64,000 nucleotides of DNA, taken from assembly GCF_902859805.1 (NCBI RefSeq), contig NZ_CADIKC010000008.1:186001-250000 (forward strand), given 5' to 3'. Positions within the stretch are counted from its first letter, which is position 1. Each line of letters opens with the position of its first letter. The translations under genes were made by a program, and so were the position numbers. The notes beneath the pieces were generated by a model. The model saw only the letters and a list, made by a program, of their open reading frames with translations, was not told the DNA's origin and ran no database searches. Below are positions 43,754 through 52,459 of this stretch, piece after piece. Source of the DNA: Paraburkholderia sediminicola (GTDB lineage Bacteria > Pseudomonadota > Gammaproteobacteria > Burkholderiales > Burkholderiaceae).

Positions 43754-44776
43754 ATGAAATTCGGTATATTCGACCAAAACGATCGCAATGGGCTGCCCAT
43801 TCATAAGCAGTACGAAGACAGGATGCAGATTATCGAGCTTTACGACAGGCTCGGTTTCCATGCTTATCACATGTCGGAACACCATGCGACTACGCTGAGC
43901 GCTTGCCCCTCGCAAAGCGTGTTTCTTGCCGCTGCCGCGCAGCGCACCAGGAAACTGCGCCTGTCGCCGCTGGTCTACATTCTCCCGATCCATCACCCAG
44001 TCCGCCTTGCTGAAGAGATTTGCATGCTCGACAATCTGAGCGGCGGCCGCCTGGAGTATGGCGTGGGCCGCGGCGCCTCGCCCCACGAAATCGAGGCACT
44101 CGGTATCGATCCGGCCACGGCTCAGGCGAGGTACGTCGAGTCGTATGAAATCATCAAGCGGTATCTGAGTTCGGACACGCTCGACTATCAGGGGACGTTC
44201 TGGCAATTCAACGACATGCCGATCGAACTCAAACCGCTGCAGACACCCCCTCCCACCTGGTACGCGCTGGCATCGCCGGAGTCGACGGTATGGCCGGCCC
44301 AGGAGAAGATGAACATCGTCTGCGGCGGTCCGGTCCAGCGAGTCAGAGCCATCACCGATCGATATCGCGAAGAGTTCGCCAGGCGGCATCCGTCCGCTGC
44401 TGAGCCGCTCATCGGCGTAAATCGCTACATCGTGGTCGCTGAAACGGACCAGGAGGCGATGAAGATTGCTTCGCGGGCATGGTCGGTTTTCCATCCGAAC
44501 TTTTTCAAGCTGTGGAAGAAGCACGGCACGGAACCGGTCAACCAGAAGCTTCCGCCGACGATCGAGCCGCTCGTGGAATCGGGACTGGCCGTGGTGGGCC
44601 GACCGGAAACCGTGCGTGAAAAGCTGCTGGAGCAGGCGCACGAGGGTGCATTCAACTACCTCATCGGAACATTCATGTTCGGCGACATGTCCGTTTCCGA
44701 AGCGAAGACCTCTATCGGCCTGTTTCACGAGTCCATCATGCCGGCGTTCAGCGAGTCGCAAAAGGTTCTGTCATGA
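43754..44776 (+). CDS. Luciferase-like (LLM) flavin monooxygenase
   Basis: 340-residue bacterial-luciferase-family oxygenase that uses reduced FMN and O2. The N-terminus MKFGIFDQ, the strings YHMSEHHAT, SVFLAAAAQRTRKLRLSPLVYILPIHHPVRLAEE and LDNLSGGRLEYGVGRGA are classic for the family. The stop overlaps the start of the next gene (ATGA), which encodes a flavin reductase, so this is a two-component monooxygenase. The substrate is unknown; Baeyer-Villiger-type or C-H oxidation is typical for such enzymes. It is fourth in the operon under the probable IclR operator. Confidence 0.9.
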   Translation: MKFGIFDQNDRNGLPIHKQYEDRMQIIELYDRLGFHAYHMSEHHATTLSACPSQSVFLAAAAQRTRKLRLSPLVYILPIHHPVRLAEEICMLDNLSGGRLEYGVGRGASPHEIEALGIDPATAQARYVESYEIIKRYLSSDTLDYQGTFWQFNDMPIELKPLQTPPPTWYALASPESTVWPAQEKMNIVCGGPVQRVRAITDRYREEFARRHPSAAEPLIGVNRYIVVAETDQEAMKIASRAWSVFHPNFFKLWKKHGTEPVNQKLPPTIEPLVESGLAVVGRPETVREKLLEQAHEGAFNYLIGTFMFGDMSVSEAKTSIGLFHESIMPAFSESQKVLS

Positions 44777-45882
44777 GCGGAAGCACTTCGCTGGACGAGG
44801 AACGTCCTGCCATCAGGACGTTCGAAAAGCGTCAGTTGAGGGACGTGCTCGGCTCCTTCGTAACCGGCGTCACCGTGGTCACCACGCTTGATGGCGAGGG
44901 GAAAATGCACGGCCTCACCGCCAATTCGTTTTCTTCGGTTTCGCTGGACCCGCCTCTCGTCCTGTGGAGCCAGGCGACCTCTGCGGGAAGCCACACCGCG
45001 TTCAGGGATGCCGGGCGATTCACCATTAACATCCTGGCTGAACATCAATACGATCTCGCCAATCACTTTGCGACCCGGTCGCCGGACAAATTCGCCGGCA
45101 TCGACTATGACCTTGGGGTCGACGGACTGCCGCTCCTGCGCGATTGCAGCGCATGGCTGGAGTGCAAGGTGGTCTCCCGTTTTCCGGGCGGCGACCACGT
45201 CATCTTTGTCGGGTCGGTGGAATGCATACGGCAGAGCGGGCGGCGTCCGCTGGTATTCGGTGGTGGGCAATATCTGGTTGCTGACCCGCACGACCTCGGT
45301 CGCGCGCCGCTCGGAACGGCCGGCACGATGAAATCGCAGCCACATGCTGTCCGGCTGGCCAGTCGCGCCATGTTGCGGCTCGCACATACGCTGGATAAGA
45401 CACTGGCGCTGGTAGCGTGGGGCAATCACGGGCCCACGGTGATCGCGTGGCAAGCCGCGACCACGCCCGTGGCCGCCGACCTGCCACTTGGGCTTGTGCT
45501 GCCGGTGACTTCGTCCGCTTCGGGCCTGGCGCTGGCGGCGTTCCTTCCGCCCGAAGCCGTCGATCGATTTGTGGCAGCGGAACTGCGTGACAACGCGCGA
45601 CAAGCGTCTGACGAAGTGCTCCCTACGGCGGAATCGCTCGCAGGCGTACTTGAATCCGTCAGAGTCTCGCATGTCGCGACGAGGCGCCCCGCCCCGTTCT
45701 ACGACGACCGCATGCTCGCTAACGCCATCAGCGTGCCCATTCTTTCCCCAAGCGGAATGGCCGTGCTGGCACTGACGGCGCTGGGCCCGGCCGAGCATTT
45801 CGATGCTGCAGCCGATGGACCTTGTGCGGAAGCCCTCAAAACCGCCGCGCATGAGATCTCCGCTGCATTGCGCGAAGCGTGA
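44773..45882 (+). CDS. Flavin reductase fused to an IclR-type effector domain
   Basis: 369 residues in two parts. Residues ~15-180 are an FMN-dependent flavin reductase of the HpaC/RutF type (LRDVLGSFVTGVTVVTT, LTANSFSSVSLDPPLVLW). Residues ~190-369 match the ligand-binding domain of IclR regulators: LASRAMLRLAHTL, LPLGLVLPVTSSASGLALAAFLPP, then ISVPILSPSGMAVLALTALG. There is no DNA-binding helix. It supplies reduced flavin to the luciferase-like oxygenase encoded immediately upstream, with a four-base overlap. The fused domain probably senses the pathway compound and gates flavin reduction. Acinetobacter HPAH C1 does this with a different, MarR-like domain. Confidence 0.87.
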   Translation: MSGSTSLDEERPAIRTFEKRQLRDVLGSFVTGVTVVTTLDGEGKMHGLTANSFSSVSLDPPLVLWSQATSAGSHTAFRDAGRFTINILAEHQYDLANHFATRSPDKFAGIDYDLGVDGLPLLRDCSAWLECKVVSRFPGGDHVIFVGSVECIRQSGRRPLVFGGGQYLVADPHDLGRAPLGTAGTMKSQPHAVRLASRAMLRLAHTLDKTLALVAWGNHGPTVIAWQAATTPVAADLPLGLVLPVTSSASGLALAAFLPPEAVDRFVAAELRDNARQASDEVLPTAESLAGVLESVRVSHVATRRPAPFYDDRMLANAISVPILSPSGMAVLALTALGPAEHFDAAADGPCAEALKTAAHEISAALREA

Positions 45883-45905
45883 AATATAACGGCCAGACTT
45901 CAATC

Positions 45906-46772
45906 ATGACTGAAACAGATAGCCATCTACTTGAATCCTCGTTGCCCGCTGTCGAACAGGCACGAGTGAATCTCTCGACACTCGGCGACAAGCGGGTCAT
46001 CGCGTATCGCACTGCCGGTGACGAACGCGCACCCGTCATCGTGCTGCTGCATGGTATTGGTTCGAGCTCGGCGGGATATCGCGCACAGCTCGCCGCACTG
46101 AGCAGGAGCCATCGGGTGATTGCCTGGGACGCTCCCGGCTATGGACAAAGCAGCCCCTTTGCGATCAGCACACCGGCCGCCACCGATTACGCGGATGCAC
46201 TCATGGCCCTGCTGTCCGCGCTCGGCATATCGCGTGCAACCGTCGTAGGCAGTTCGTGGGGGAGTGTCATCGCGGCAACGTTCGCGGCACGGTACCCGTC
46301 GGCTACGCGCGCCCTTGTATTGAGTGCGCCCAACGTTGCTCGGGGACATCTATCCGGTGCGGAGCGCGACGAGGCACGAGAAGTTCTGATGCGAAGCGCA
46401 GCGGCACAATCGCCCGAGGCACGCACCGCCGTCGTCAATGCCCTGATCGCTCCGAACGCCGGCACCCTCGTTCGCACGGTCGTATCCCGGTTGAGAGACG
46501 CAGTGACTCCTACAGGCTGGGAACACGCCGTAGACATGCTCTTCTCCGCGCATACGCCGTCCATCGTTCGTTCTATCGAGGCGCCGATCTCCGTCATTGT
46601 CGGCAGCCTGGACCGCGTCGCCCCGGCTGACGATCATGCGCGGCCGATTCACGAGGCTGCCAATGGTTCGACACTCCTCGTGCTCGATGGGATTGGCCAT
46701 ATGCCGAAGATTGAAGCGCCTGAGGCGTTCAATTCCATCGTGTTGGCAGCTGCGGAAGCGAGGCCCGACTGA
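45906..46772 (+). CDS. Alpha/beta hydrolase
   Basis: About 288 residues. It carries the lid-less hydrolase core with VLLHGIGSSSAGY (oxyanion), nucleophile VGSSWGS, acid GSLDRVAPADD and His GIGHMPKIEAP. It resembles meta-cleavage-product hydrolases and 3-oxoadipate enol-lactonases. The ATG at 45906 or a GTG at 45879, which overlaps the stop of the flavin reductase gene, could be the start; neither has a strong ribosome site. It is the last gene of the rightward operon. It probably cleaves an ester, lactone or ring-fission product made by the luciferase-like oxygenase. Confidence 0.85.
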   Translation: MTETDSHLLESSLPAVEQARVNLSTLGDKRVIAYRTAGDERAPVIVLLHGIGSSSAGYRAQLAALSRSHRVIAWDAPGYGQSSPFAISTPAATDYADALMALLSALGISRATVVGSSWGSVIAATFAARYPSATRALVLSAPNVARGHLSGAERDEAREVLMRSAAAQSPEARTAVVNALIAPNAGTLVRTVVSRLRDAVTPTGWEHAVDMLFSAHTPSIVRSIEAPISVIVGSLDRVAPADDHARPIHEAANGSTLLVLDGIGHMPKIEAPEAFNSIVLAAAEARPD

Positions 46773-46795
46773 AGGAAGGATGAATGCCATGAGAA

Positions 46796-46817
46796 GGCCG
46801 CGGCGCAAGCCGCAGCC
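46796..46817. terminator. GNRA-loop hairpin between convergent genes
   Basis: GGCCGCGGC and GCCGCAGCC enclose the tetraloop GCAA (46805-46808), with one C-A mismatch. It lies in the 116-base gap between the hydrolase stop (46772) and the convergent IclR stop (46889). A T-run is absent, so it may act with Rho or as a transcript-stabilising end. Confidence 0.45.
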
Positions 46818-46888
46818 CTCTCACTAGCATATGCGCCGCAATCGCCCGCCGAAACAGATGGCACGCATCGGCATTGAGCGCCCGGTTT

Positions 46889-47665
46889 CTACCCAATTTT
46901 TCTGGGGACCTTGCCGCCCAGTGCGGCTGTAGCTCGAACCGCGCTATCGAGTAGCGCCTTTATCTCTTTACCGTCAACGTCAGTGTTCAGTGTTGCAGGC
47001 GACCCGATAAGACTGATGGCAAATCGGAGATCGCCGTCCCTGTCCCAGATGGGGGCCGCGACAGACACGTAACCCATATCCCCGCGTTGAACCGTTGTGA
47101 AGCCACAATTGCGCAATTCAGCGATCGCTTCTTCCCGCAAGGAAGCCGGGGTCCATTCCTGTCCCCCAGACAGTTCGCGGCTGATGAGATCGTCGGTACG
47201 AGCAGCCTGAAGGCAGGCAATGAAAAGCTTGCCCGCAGCAGTCGTGACGAGCGGGATCAGGCCTGTTCTCAACTCGAGAATGCTGCGCGTCTGCCCCTCC
47301 TGCTTGAAGAGACTCACGGGTCCATCTTCGGTCCATGCAGTGACAGCCGCGCCACTCAGTGTTGCTTCCCGCAAAGCGACCACCTCTCGACGCACGATAT
47401 CGAATCCGTCCAGTTGATTGATCGCGCTCATACCCAAAGCAAGCGACGCCGGCCCGAGCTTGTAGCACCCCGGCTTTTCGTCCGGCGATGCAAGCCCGGT
47501 TCGCACCAGGCTAATCATGTAGTTGCTTGTCGCGCTCGGCGACAGTTCGGACAGCGCAGCAATCTCCTTGAGCGGGAGTGCTCGCTCACTCGTCTGCAAC
47601 GCCGAAAGGATTCGGAACGCAATCTCGACAGACTGAATGCCGCGCCTCGCAGTCACATTGGTCAT
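46889..47665 (-). CDS. IclR-family regulator of the catabolic cluster
   Basis: 258 residues: N-terminal winged helix (SVEIAFRILSALQTSERALPLKEIAALSELSPSATSNYMISLVRTGL) and C-terminal effector domain (GLIPLVTTAAGKLFIACL, VAAPIWDRDGDLRFAISLIG). It is divergent from a porin gene. The gap contains CAACA-N20-TGTTG, which recurs before the crotonase-led operon at 40803. It is therefore the best candidate for local control of that operon, the porin and itself. Its effector domain is of the same family as the one fused to the flavin reductase, so both may see the same molecule. Confidence 0.9.
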   Translation of the reverse strand: MTNVTARRGIQSVEIAFRILSALQTSERALPLKEIAALSELSPSATSNYMISLVRTGLASPDEKPGCYKLGPASLALGMSAINQLDGFDIVRREVVALREATLSGAAVTAWTEDGPVSLFKQEGQTRSILELRTGLIPLVTTAAGKLFIACLQAARTDDLISRELSGGQEWTPASLREEAIAELRNCGFTTVQRGDMGYVSVAAPIWDRDGDLRFAISLIGSPATLNTDVDGKEIKALLDSAVRATAALGGKVPRKIG

Positions 47666-47952
47666 TTTTCAACCGTATGGAAGTGATAAAAAAATCGCCG
47701 CCCCGGGTTTCCACGGACGGCCGTCATGTTGACACGCCTTGGGGGCGGCCCCTATAGTGTTCAACATAGATTATGTCATTCATTATTGTTGAACGCAACA
47801 CCGGCAAGTTAGGGGGATCAGAGGCAAGCGAGCAACCGGAACAAAACGCTTGATTCTTTAGCACCTCATTTCATCAGTAGTACAGATTTCATACGCGCCC
47901 CTTTATTCAAATAACTTCTTCAGAAAAGTCACAACCGGTTCGGAGACAAGGC
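47666..47952. other. Divergent promoter region, IclR and porin
   Basis: 287 bases. It holds the IclR-type operator at 47759-47794. The rest is A/T-richer than the flanking genes, suiting the strong porin promoter, and ends in GGAG before the porin ATG. No small gene is seen. Confidence 0.55.
47759..47794. promoter_or_regulatory. Putative IclR operator beside the IclR gene
   Basis: GTTCAACA (47759-47766) and TGTTGAAC (47787-47794) are perfect 8-bp inverted repeats. CAACA-N20-TGTTG has the same spacing as at 40697-40726, and the inner right half CATTCATTAT matches CATTCACTAT there. It lies about 95 bases upstream of the IclR gene and 160 upstream of the porin gene. Confidence 0.72.
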
Positions 47953-49044
47953 ATGGCAATTTATGGACGTACGATGGCAGGCGCGATCGCCGCGCTTTCT
48001 GTGATCAGTGTCGCCAACGCGCAATCCAGCGTCACCTTATATGGAATTGCGGACACTGCAGTGCAGTACATCAGCAACGTCGGAGGACACGGCCTGATCC
48101 AGGAGGGGAACACGCACGCACCCGACATTTTCGGCCTGAAGGGCGTTGAAGATCTCGGCGGCGGGCTGCGCACTATCTTCGATCTTCAGAACGAGTACCT
48201 GCTAAACAATGGCCGGCAACTTGTTCCTGGAACCTTATTCAACCGGAAGTCGTATGTTGGACTGCAATCGGACAGCTATGGCACGTTGACGCTCGGTCAC
48301 CAACCCAGCTTCATGTATGACATTCTGTCCAACTATCAAACGCCCTTCCTCCTCGGCAACATTCTCACGCTTCACCAAGGCAACCTGGATGAGATTGCCA
48401 ACTTCTTCCAGTTCAATAATGCAGTGAAGTACGTGAGCCCGACCTTTGGCGGGTTCTCCACCGGGGCGGAATTTGCATTTGGCAATGTGGCCGGCAATTT
48501 CAGCGAAAGCAGAGACTACTCTTTCTTTATTCAGTACAAGGGCGGCCCGCTAAGTCTGGCAGCCACGTACGCGAACGAGAACAACCGTTTCCTGGAGCTT
48601 TCCAGTTTTATCGGTCTGCCGTCGCTCTTTGGAACATCGCTGCCTCAGGCCGAAGGCGTTGTGGCCAACAAGCTCGTCAATTGGGGGCTCGGCGCATCGT
48701 ATCAGCTGAAAAGCGTGCTTCTACACGCCACGTTTACGCAGTCACGCATCACATTGGCGACTGGCCGCGGCAACGCCAACACCGTTGACGCCGGTGCGAA
48801 CTGGACCATCGTGCCCGATGATGTCCTCTCGGTTGGCGGATGGGTGGAAAATCTCGACGGAGGAAACTGGAAGACCATTACCGTCTCGAATGCTTATATC
48901 CTGTCGAAAAGAACGACTGTCTACCAGCAGGTGACCTACCAGCACGCTTCAGGCGCCAATGGCTATGCTTCTCTCGCGGCCGCTGGCGTGGCATCCGGCC
49001 GGTCCACAACCGGCGTCTCGGTGGGTATTCAGCACAACTTCTAG
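47953..49044 (+). CDS. Gram-negative porin 1
   Basis: 363-residue outer-membrane porin of the Burkholderia/Neisseria type. A signal peptide (IAALSVISVANAQ) is followed by SSVTLYGIADTAVQYISN, the typical first strand, then repeated amphipathic strands, and the C-terminal strand ends in an aromatic residue (SVGIQHNF), needed for assembly. It would admit the pathway substrate to the periplasm. Its gene is divergent from the IclR gene and shares its operator, suggesting induction with the catabolic operon. GGAG precedes the ATG. A hairpin at 49156-49183 may end the transcript. Confidence 0.92.
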   Translation: MAIYGRTMAGAIAALSVISVANAQSSVTLYGIADTAVQYISNVGGHGLIQEGNTHAPDIFGLKGVEDLGGGLRTIFDLQNEYLLNNGRQLVPGTLFNRKSYVGLQSDSYGTLTLGHQPSFMYDILSNYQTPFLLGNILTLHQGNLDEIANFFQFNNAVKYVSPTFGGFSTGAEFAFGNVAGNFSESRDYSFFIQYKGGPLSLAATYANENNRFLELSSFIGLPSLFGTSLPQAEGVVANKLVNWGLGASYQLKSVLLHATFTQSRITLATGRGNANTVDAGANWTIVPDDVLSVGGWVENLDGGNWKTITVSNAYILSKRTTVYQQVTYQHASGANGYASLAAAGVASGRSTTGVSVGIQHNF

Positions 49045-49155
49045 CAGTGCAACTGCCGGATGTATATCGTTTCTGACGATAGGTTGCATCGAAATGTATA
49101 GGCTTCTTTCGGGGCATGTCTTCGCGTACCTTTCCTTTCACGAGATCACACGCCG

Positions 49156-49183
49156 AGGGGCGGCCTCTTTCACGGTCGCCCCT
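49156..49183 (+). terminator. Hairpin after porin 1
   Basis: AGGGGCG (49156-49162) and CGCCCCT (49177-49183) form a perfect 7-bp GC-rich stem over a 14-base loop, then TTGC. It lies 112 bases after the porin stop and just before the aldo/keto reductase gene, where a terminator is expected. The T-run is minimal. Confidence 0.5.
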
Positions 49184-49207
49184 TGCACCTAGTCTATGAG
49201 GAATAGC

Positions 49208-50047
49208 ATGCAGAACGTCCATGCCGGTAACGCGGCCATTCCAGCCATAGGCTTTGGCACCTACGGAATGACTGGCGACGACATCTATCGAATGATTCCT
49301 GAAGCCCTTCGTGCCGGATTCCGCCATATCGACACCGGGCAAATCTATCGTAACGAGGCAGAAATTGGCGACTGCGTCGCCGCATCCGGCATCCCGAGAA
49401 GCGAAATATTTCTGACGACCAAGGTCTGGGTTAGCAACTACTCAGCAAGACACTTCGATGCGTCCGTTAACGAAAGCCTGCGCAAGCTCAAGACGGACTA
49501 CATCGACCTGCTCCTGCTGCACTGGCCGGGAGGATCGGATGTGCTTCTCGCCGAACAGATTGGGGAGCTCAATGCGGTCGTGCGCGCCGGCAAGGTCCGG
49601 CACATCGGCGTCAGCAACTTCAACCGCGCACAGATGACAGAAGCGGTCCGGCTCTCGGCAGCGCCATTGGTCACGAATCAGTTTGAATACCATCCGTATC
49701 TGAACCAGTCCTTGCTCATCGAAAGCACGCGTGAGGCTGGGCTTGCCGTGACAGGATATTGCGGCATGGCGGTTGGCCGCGTGTTCTCGGATCCGACGCT
49801 CAAGGAGATCGCAGCTCGCCATGACAAAACCATCGCGCAGATCGTCTTGCGGTGGCTTGTTCAACAGCGCGGCGTTGTGGCGCTTTCGCGAACCACCCGG
49901 ATCGATCGGCTGGCGCAAAACCTGGCAGTATTCGACTTCGAGTTAGATGACACGGACATGGCCGCAATCCATGCATTGGCGACGGCAAACAGCCGGATCG
50001 TCAACCCGCCCGGTCTCGCCCCGCGGTGGGATAGCACAGCCGTCTGA
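49208..50047 (+). CDS. Aldo/keto reductase
   Basis: About 279 residues. It has the barrel fold with IGFGTYGM, the catalytic Asp and Tyr in DTGQIYRNE, Lys in TTKVWVSN, His in LLHWPGG and the C-terminal NADPH loop. This is the short AKR type related to 2,5-diketo-gluconate reductases and methylglyoxal reductases. AGGA is five bases before the ATG at 49208, so I take that over the ATG at 49196. It probably reduces an aldehyde or ketone intermediate of the cluster. It stands between the porin and the decarboxylase operon, with its own spacing on both sides. Confidence 0.88.
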   Translation: MQNVHAGNAAIPAIGFGTYGMTGDDIYRMIPEALRAGFRHIDTGQIYRNEAEIGDCVAASGIPRSEIFLTTKVWVSNYSARHFDASVNESLRKLKTDYIDLLLLHWPGGSDVLLAEQIGELNAVVRAGKVRHIGVSNFNRAQMTEAVRLSAAPLVTNQFEYHPYLNQSLLIESTREAGLAVTGYCGMAVGRVFSDPTLKEIAARHDKTIAQIVLRWLVQQRGVVALSRTTRIDRLAQNLAVFDFELDDTDMAAIHALATANSRIVNPPGLAPRWDSTAV

Positions 50048-50590
50048 CCGCCGGGTCTCTGGCGCGATACAGAAAACGAAACAGCACGATCGGTCATCGT
50101 CGGCGAGCAGCGTCGCCCGCGCAGTGCGCGGTCGCGCCTGCGGAGCCGACCTTCTGCGCGCCGCCCTCTTCATCATTTCGGCTTCCCGATCGATATCGGT
50201 CAGCCTCAAATCTGCCCGTACAGCTTAGGGCTATCCACACATAAGTGCCGCAGATTGACGCCTCCACGCTGGCGTCGGGAATCATGAATCAAGCCGATAT
50301 CGGCCCAACGAAACCCGCAATGGGTTGAGTCGCGAGTCCATAGCATGGCCGCAACCTTCACGCGTGCACATCCTGAATTGCAAAGCATCGTTGCACTTGA
50401 TGAAACGTTAAGCCCCCCTTCAAGCCGCACCGGCGCATGTGACATTGCGTCAATCCAACTGGAAACACGAGGGCAACTGCATCGCTCACTAAACTTTGCA
50501 AACGTAAAAAATAACGTATAAGATGAATCCAGGCCGAGCAGGGAATGCCCCCGCCCGATGCTAAAGAATTCTTCATAGGAGACAACGGCC
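50048..50590. other. Long intergenic region before the hydroxyquinol operon
   Basis: 543 bases. Frames that are open here show no codon character or family match. The right end is A/T-rich and contains TTGCAA (50496-50501) and TATAAG (50517-50522), 15 bases apart, with AACGTA repeated in between. This is a candidate promoter/operator for the operon starting at 50591. The left part is G+C-rich with no clear element; it might hide a lost gene remnant, but I cannot identify one. Confidence 0.45.
50496..50522 (+). promoter_or_regulatory. Candidate promoter with AACGTA direct repeat
   Basis: TTGCAA (50496-50501) and TATAAG (50517-50522) have a 15-base spacer, slightly short for sigma-70. AACGTA occurs twice 13 bases apart within the element. 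It lies about 70 bases before the decarboxylase ATG. It could be the site for the TetR regulator encoded at the end of the same operon. Confidence 0.4.
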
Positions 50591-51514
50591 ATGCCGAAGA
50601 GAAAAATTGACACGCACCAGCATTTTCTGCCGAAGCTCTACGTGGACGCGGTCGGGCTGGACTTGCTGAATGCGGCGATGCCGGGCGGCGTGGCCCCAAC
50701 CTGGTCCGTCGAGGCAGCCCTCGCGATGATGGATGAAAACGGAATCGACGAAGGCATTCTGTCGATCTCCTCCGGCCCCACGCTCCCAGATGCGGCCACG
50801 CTGCTGAGAAAATGCAACGACCACGCAGCGGAACTCAGATCCAGGCATCCCGGACGGTTCGGCTCCTTTGCGAGCTTGCCGCTACCCGACGTCGATGCGG
50901 CGCTGAAGGAAGTCAGCTATAGCCTCGACGTCCTGAAGGTCGATGGTTTCATTGTCTTTTCGAACTACAACGGCCTGTATCTTGGGGACGATCATTTCAC
51001 CCCGCTGTGGGAAGAATTGAACAGGCGTGGGACCGTGGTGTTCATTCACCCCAATCAGCCACCTTACGATGTGCCTCGAGTCGCCCCGGCATCCGTGCTC
51101 GAGTTTCCATTCGACACCACACGTACAGCCACCAGCCTGATCATGTCAGGTGCAATGAATCGCTTCAGGAACATCCGGTTTATTCTTTCGCATGCCGGGG
51201 GAACGCTGCCGTTTCTCGTACCTCGCATCGCCCTCTCCATTTCCATGATGCCCGCGGTGGCGGAGCGTGTGGGCGACACATTGGCGGCGGTCAGATCCTT
51301 CTACTTCGACACAGCGCTTTCCGCCGGCAATTCACCCCTCAGTGCGCTGGCGCAAGTGGCCGACCCCGATCACATTCTCTTCGGGACCGACTTCCCGTTC
51401 GCACCGACAAGCGCCATCCGGCAGTTCGGCAAAGTGCTCGATAATATCCAGATCCCCGGCATTGAGATGGACAAGGTGTACGGGGACAATGCTGCCCGGT
51501 TGCTTGGGCGCTAA
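50591..51514 (+). CDS. Amidohydrolase-family decarboxylase (ACMSD/gamma-resorcylate type)
   Basis: 307-residue metal-dependent TIM barrel. The N-terminal HxH site reads DTHQHFLP, followed by VFIHPNQP, ILSHAGGTLPFLVPR and FGTDFPFAP with the catalytic Asp. This is the ACMSD superfamily, which includes 6-methylsalicylate, 2,6-dihydroxybenzoate (gamma-resorcylate) and 5-carboxyvanillate decarboxylases. Because hydroxyquinol dioxygenase and maleylacetate reductase genes follow directly, a non-oxidative decarboxylation of a hydroxybenzoate that feeds hydroxyquinol is the best guess. A hydrolase of a similar acid is possible. AGGAG precedes the ATG. Confidence 0.87.
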   Translation: MPKRKIDTHQHFLPKLYVDAVGLDLLNAAMPGGVAPTWSVEAALAMMDENGIDEGILSISSGPTLPDAATLLRKCNDHAAELRSRHPGRFGSFASLPLPDVDAALKEVSYSLDVLKVDGFIVFSNYNGLYLGDDHFTPLWEELNRRGTVVFIHPNQPPYDVPRVAPASVLEFPFDTTRTATSLIMSGAMNRFRNIRFILSHAGGTLPFLVPRIALSISMMPAVAERVGDTLAAVRSFYFDTALSAGNSPLSALAQVADPDHILFGTDFPFAPTSAIRQFGKVLDNIQIPGIEMDKVYGDNAARLLGR

Positions 51515-51547
51515 CCGGTTTGCCAACGCGGAGTTCAAGGAAAGACG

Positions 51548-52432
51548 ATGCGTAATATCAACGAAGACACCATCACCCAGGCGGTGCTTGCGGCAATGGC
51601 CGGCTGTAACAATGACAGGCTGCGCACGGTGATGACCAGCCTTGTCCAGCATTTGCATTCGTTCGCAAGAGACGTGAAGCTGAGTGAGAGTGAATGGGCA
51701 TACGCCATCAACTTCCTCACCGAGGTTGGCCATATCACGGATGAAAAACGCCAGGAGTTCGTCCTTCTGTCCGACACGCTCGGTTTGTCGATGCTGGTTA
51801 CGACGCAGAACAACCGCAAGCCGGCCGAATGCACAGAAGCAACCGTTCTTGGCCCCTTCTTTGTTGCCGGCGCCCCCGAGTACAGGAACGGTGACGATAT
51901 CTCTAACGGCGCGGCGGGTCTCCCCTGCTTTGTTGCCGGCCGCATTCGGGGTCTTTCGGGAGAACCGGTAGCGGGAGCCGCGATCGAGGTCTGGCAATCC
52001 GATGAAGACGGGTACTACGACGTGCAGTACGGCGACTCGCAGGATCCAAACGTGGAGTTTCAGGCGCGCGGTCGTTTGCAGACGCTGCCTGACGGGCTCT
52101 TTCATTTCCGCTCGATTCTCGCCGAGGCCTATCCCATTCCGCACGACGGCCCGGTTGGCCGAATGCTCGATGCGCTCGGACGCCATCCGTGGCGCCCGGC
52201 TCATCTGCATTTCTGGATCACCGCGCCAGGGTACGAGCCGTTGATTACGCACGTGTTCCGCAACGGGGACAAGTATCTCGACTCGGACGCCGTATTCGGC
52301 GTGCGCTCAACGTTGATCGTCGACTGGGTCGAGCACTCGCCGGGTATCGCGCCGGACGGCACGGCGATGGACACCCCGTTTTATACGCTCGATTACGACT
52401 TCGTTCTCAACCCTGTGGCACACGGGTCATGA
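51548..52432 (+). CDS. Hydroxyquinol 1,2-dioxygenase
   Basis: 294-residue intradiol ring-cleavage enzyme. The N-terminal helical domain of catechol/hydroxyquinol dioxygenases is present (EWAYAINFLTEVGHITDEKRQEF), then the iron-binding Tyr-Tyr-His-His set in DEDGYYDVQY, AEAYPIPHDGPVG and RPAHLHFWI. Length and the GPFFVAGAPEYRNGDDI string fit the hydroxyquinol group better than catechol 1,2-dioxygenase. It opens hydroxyquinol (1,2,4-trihydroxybenzene) to maleylacetate. AAGGA precedes the ATG. It lies between the decarboxylase and the maleylacetate reductase in one rightward operon. Confidence 0.9.
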   Translation: MRNINEDTITQAVLAAMAGCNNDRLRTVMTSLVQHLHSFARDVKLSESEWAYAINFLTEVGHITDEKRQEFVLLSDTLGLSMLVTTQNNRKPAECTEATVLGPFFVAGAPEYRNGDDISNGAAGLPCFVAGRIRGLSGEPVAGAAIEVWQSDEDGYYDVQYGDSQDPNVEFQARGRLQTLPDGLFHFRSILAEAYPIPHDGPVGRMLDALGRHPWRPAHLHFWITAPGYEPLITHVFRNGDKYLDSDAVFGVRSTLIVDWVEHSPGIAPDGTAMDTPFYTLDYDFVLNPVAHGS

Positions 52433-52459
52433 ACGGGCACATTCTCCGCGGAACCCGCC

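Noticed and set aside
50206..50613. 135-residue minus-strand frame in the long gap before the decarboxylase
   Set aside because: No codon bias or known motif, and it covers the likely promoter of the plus-strand operon.
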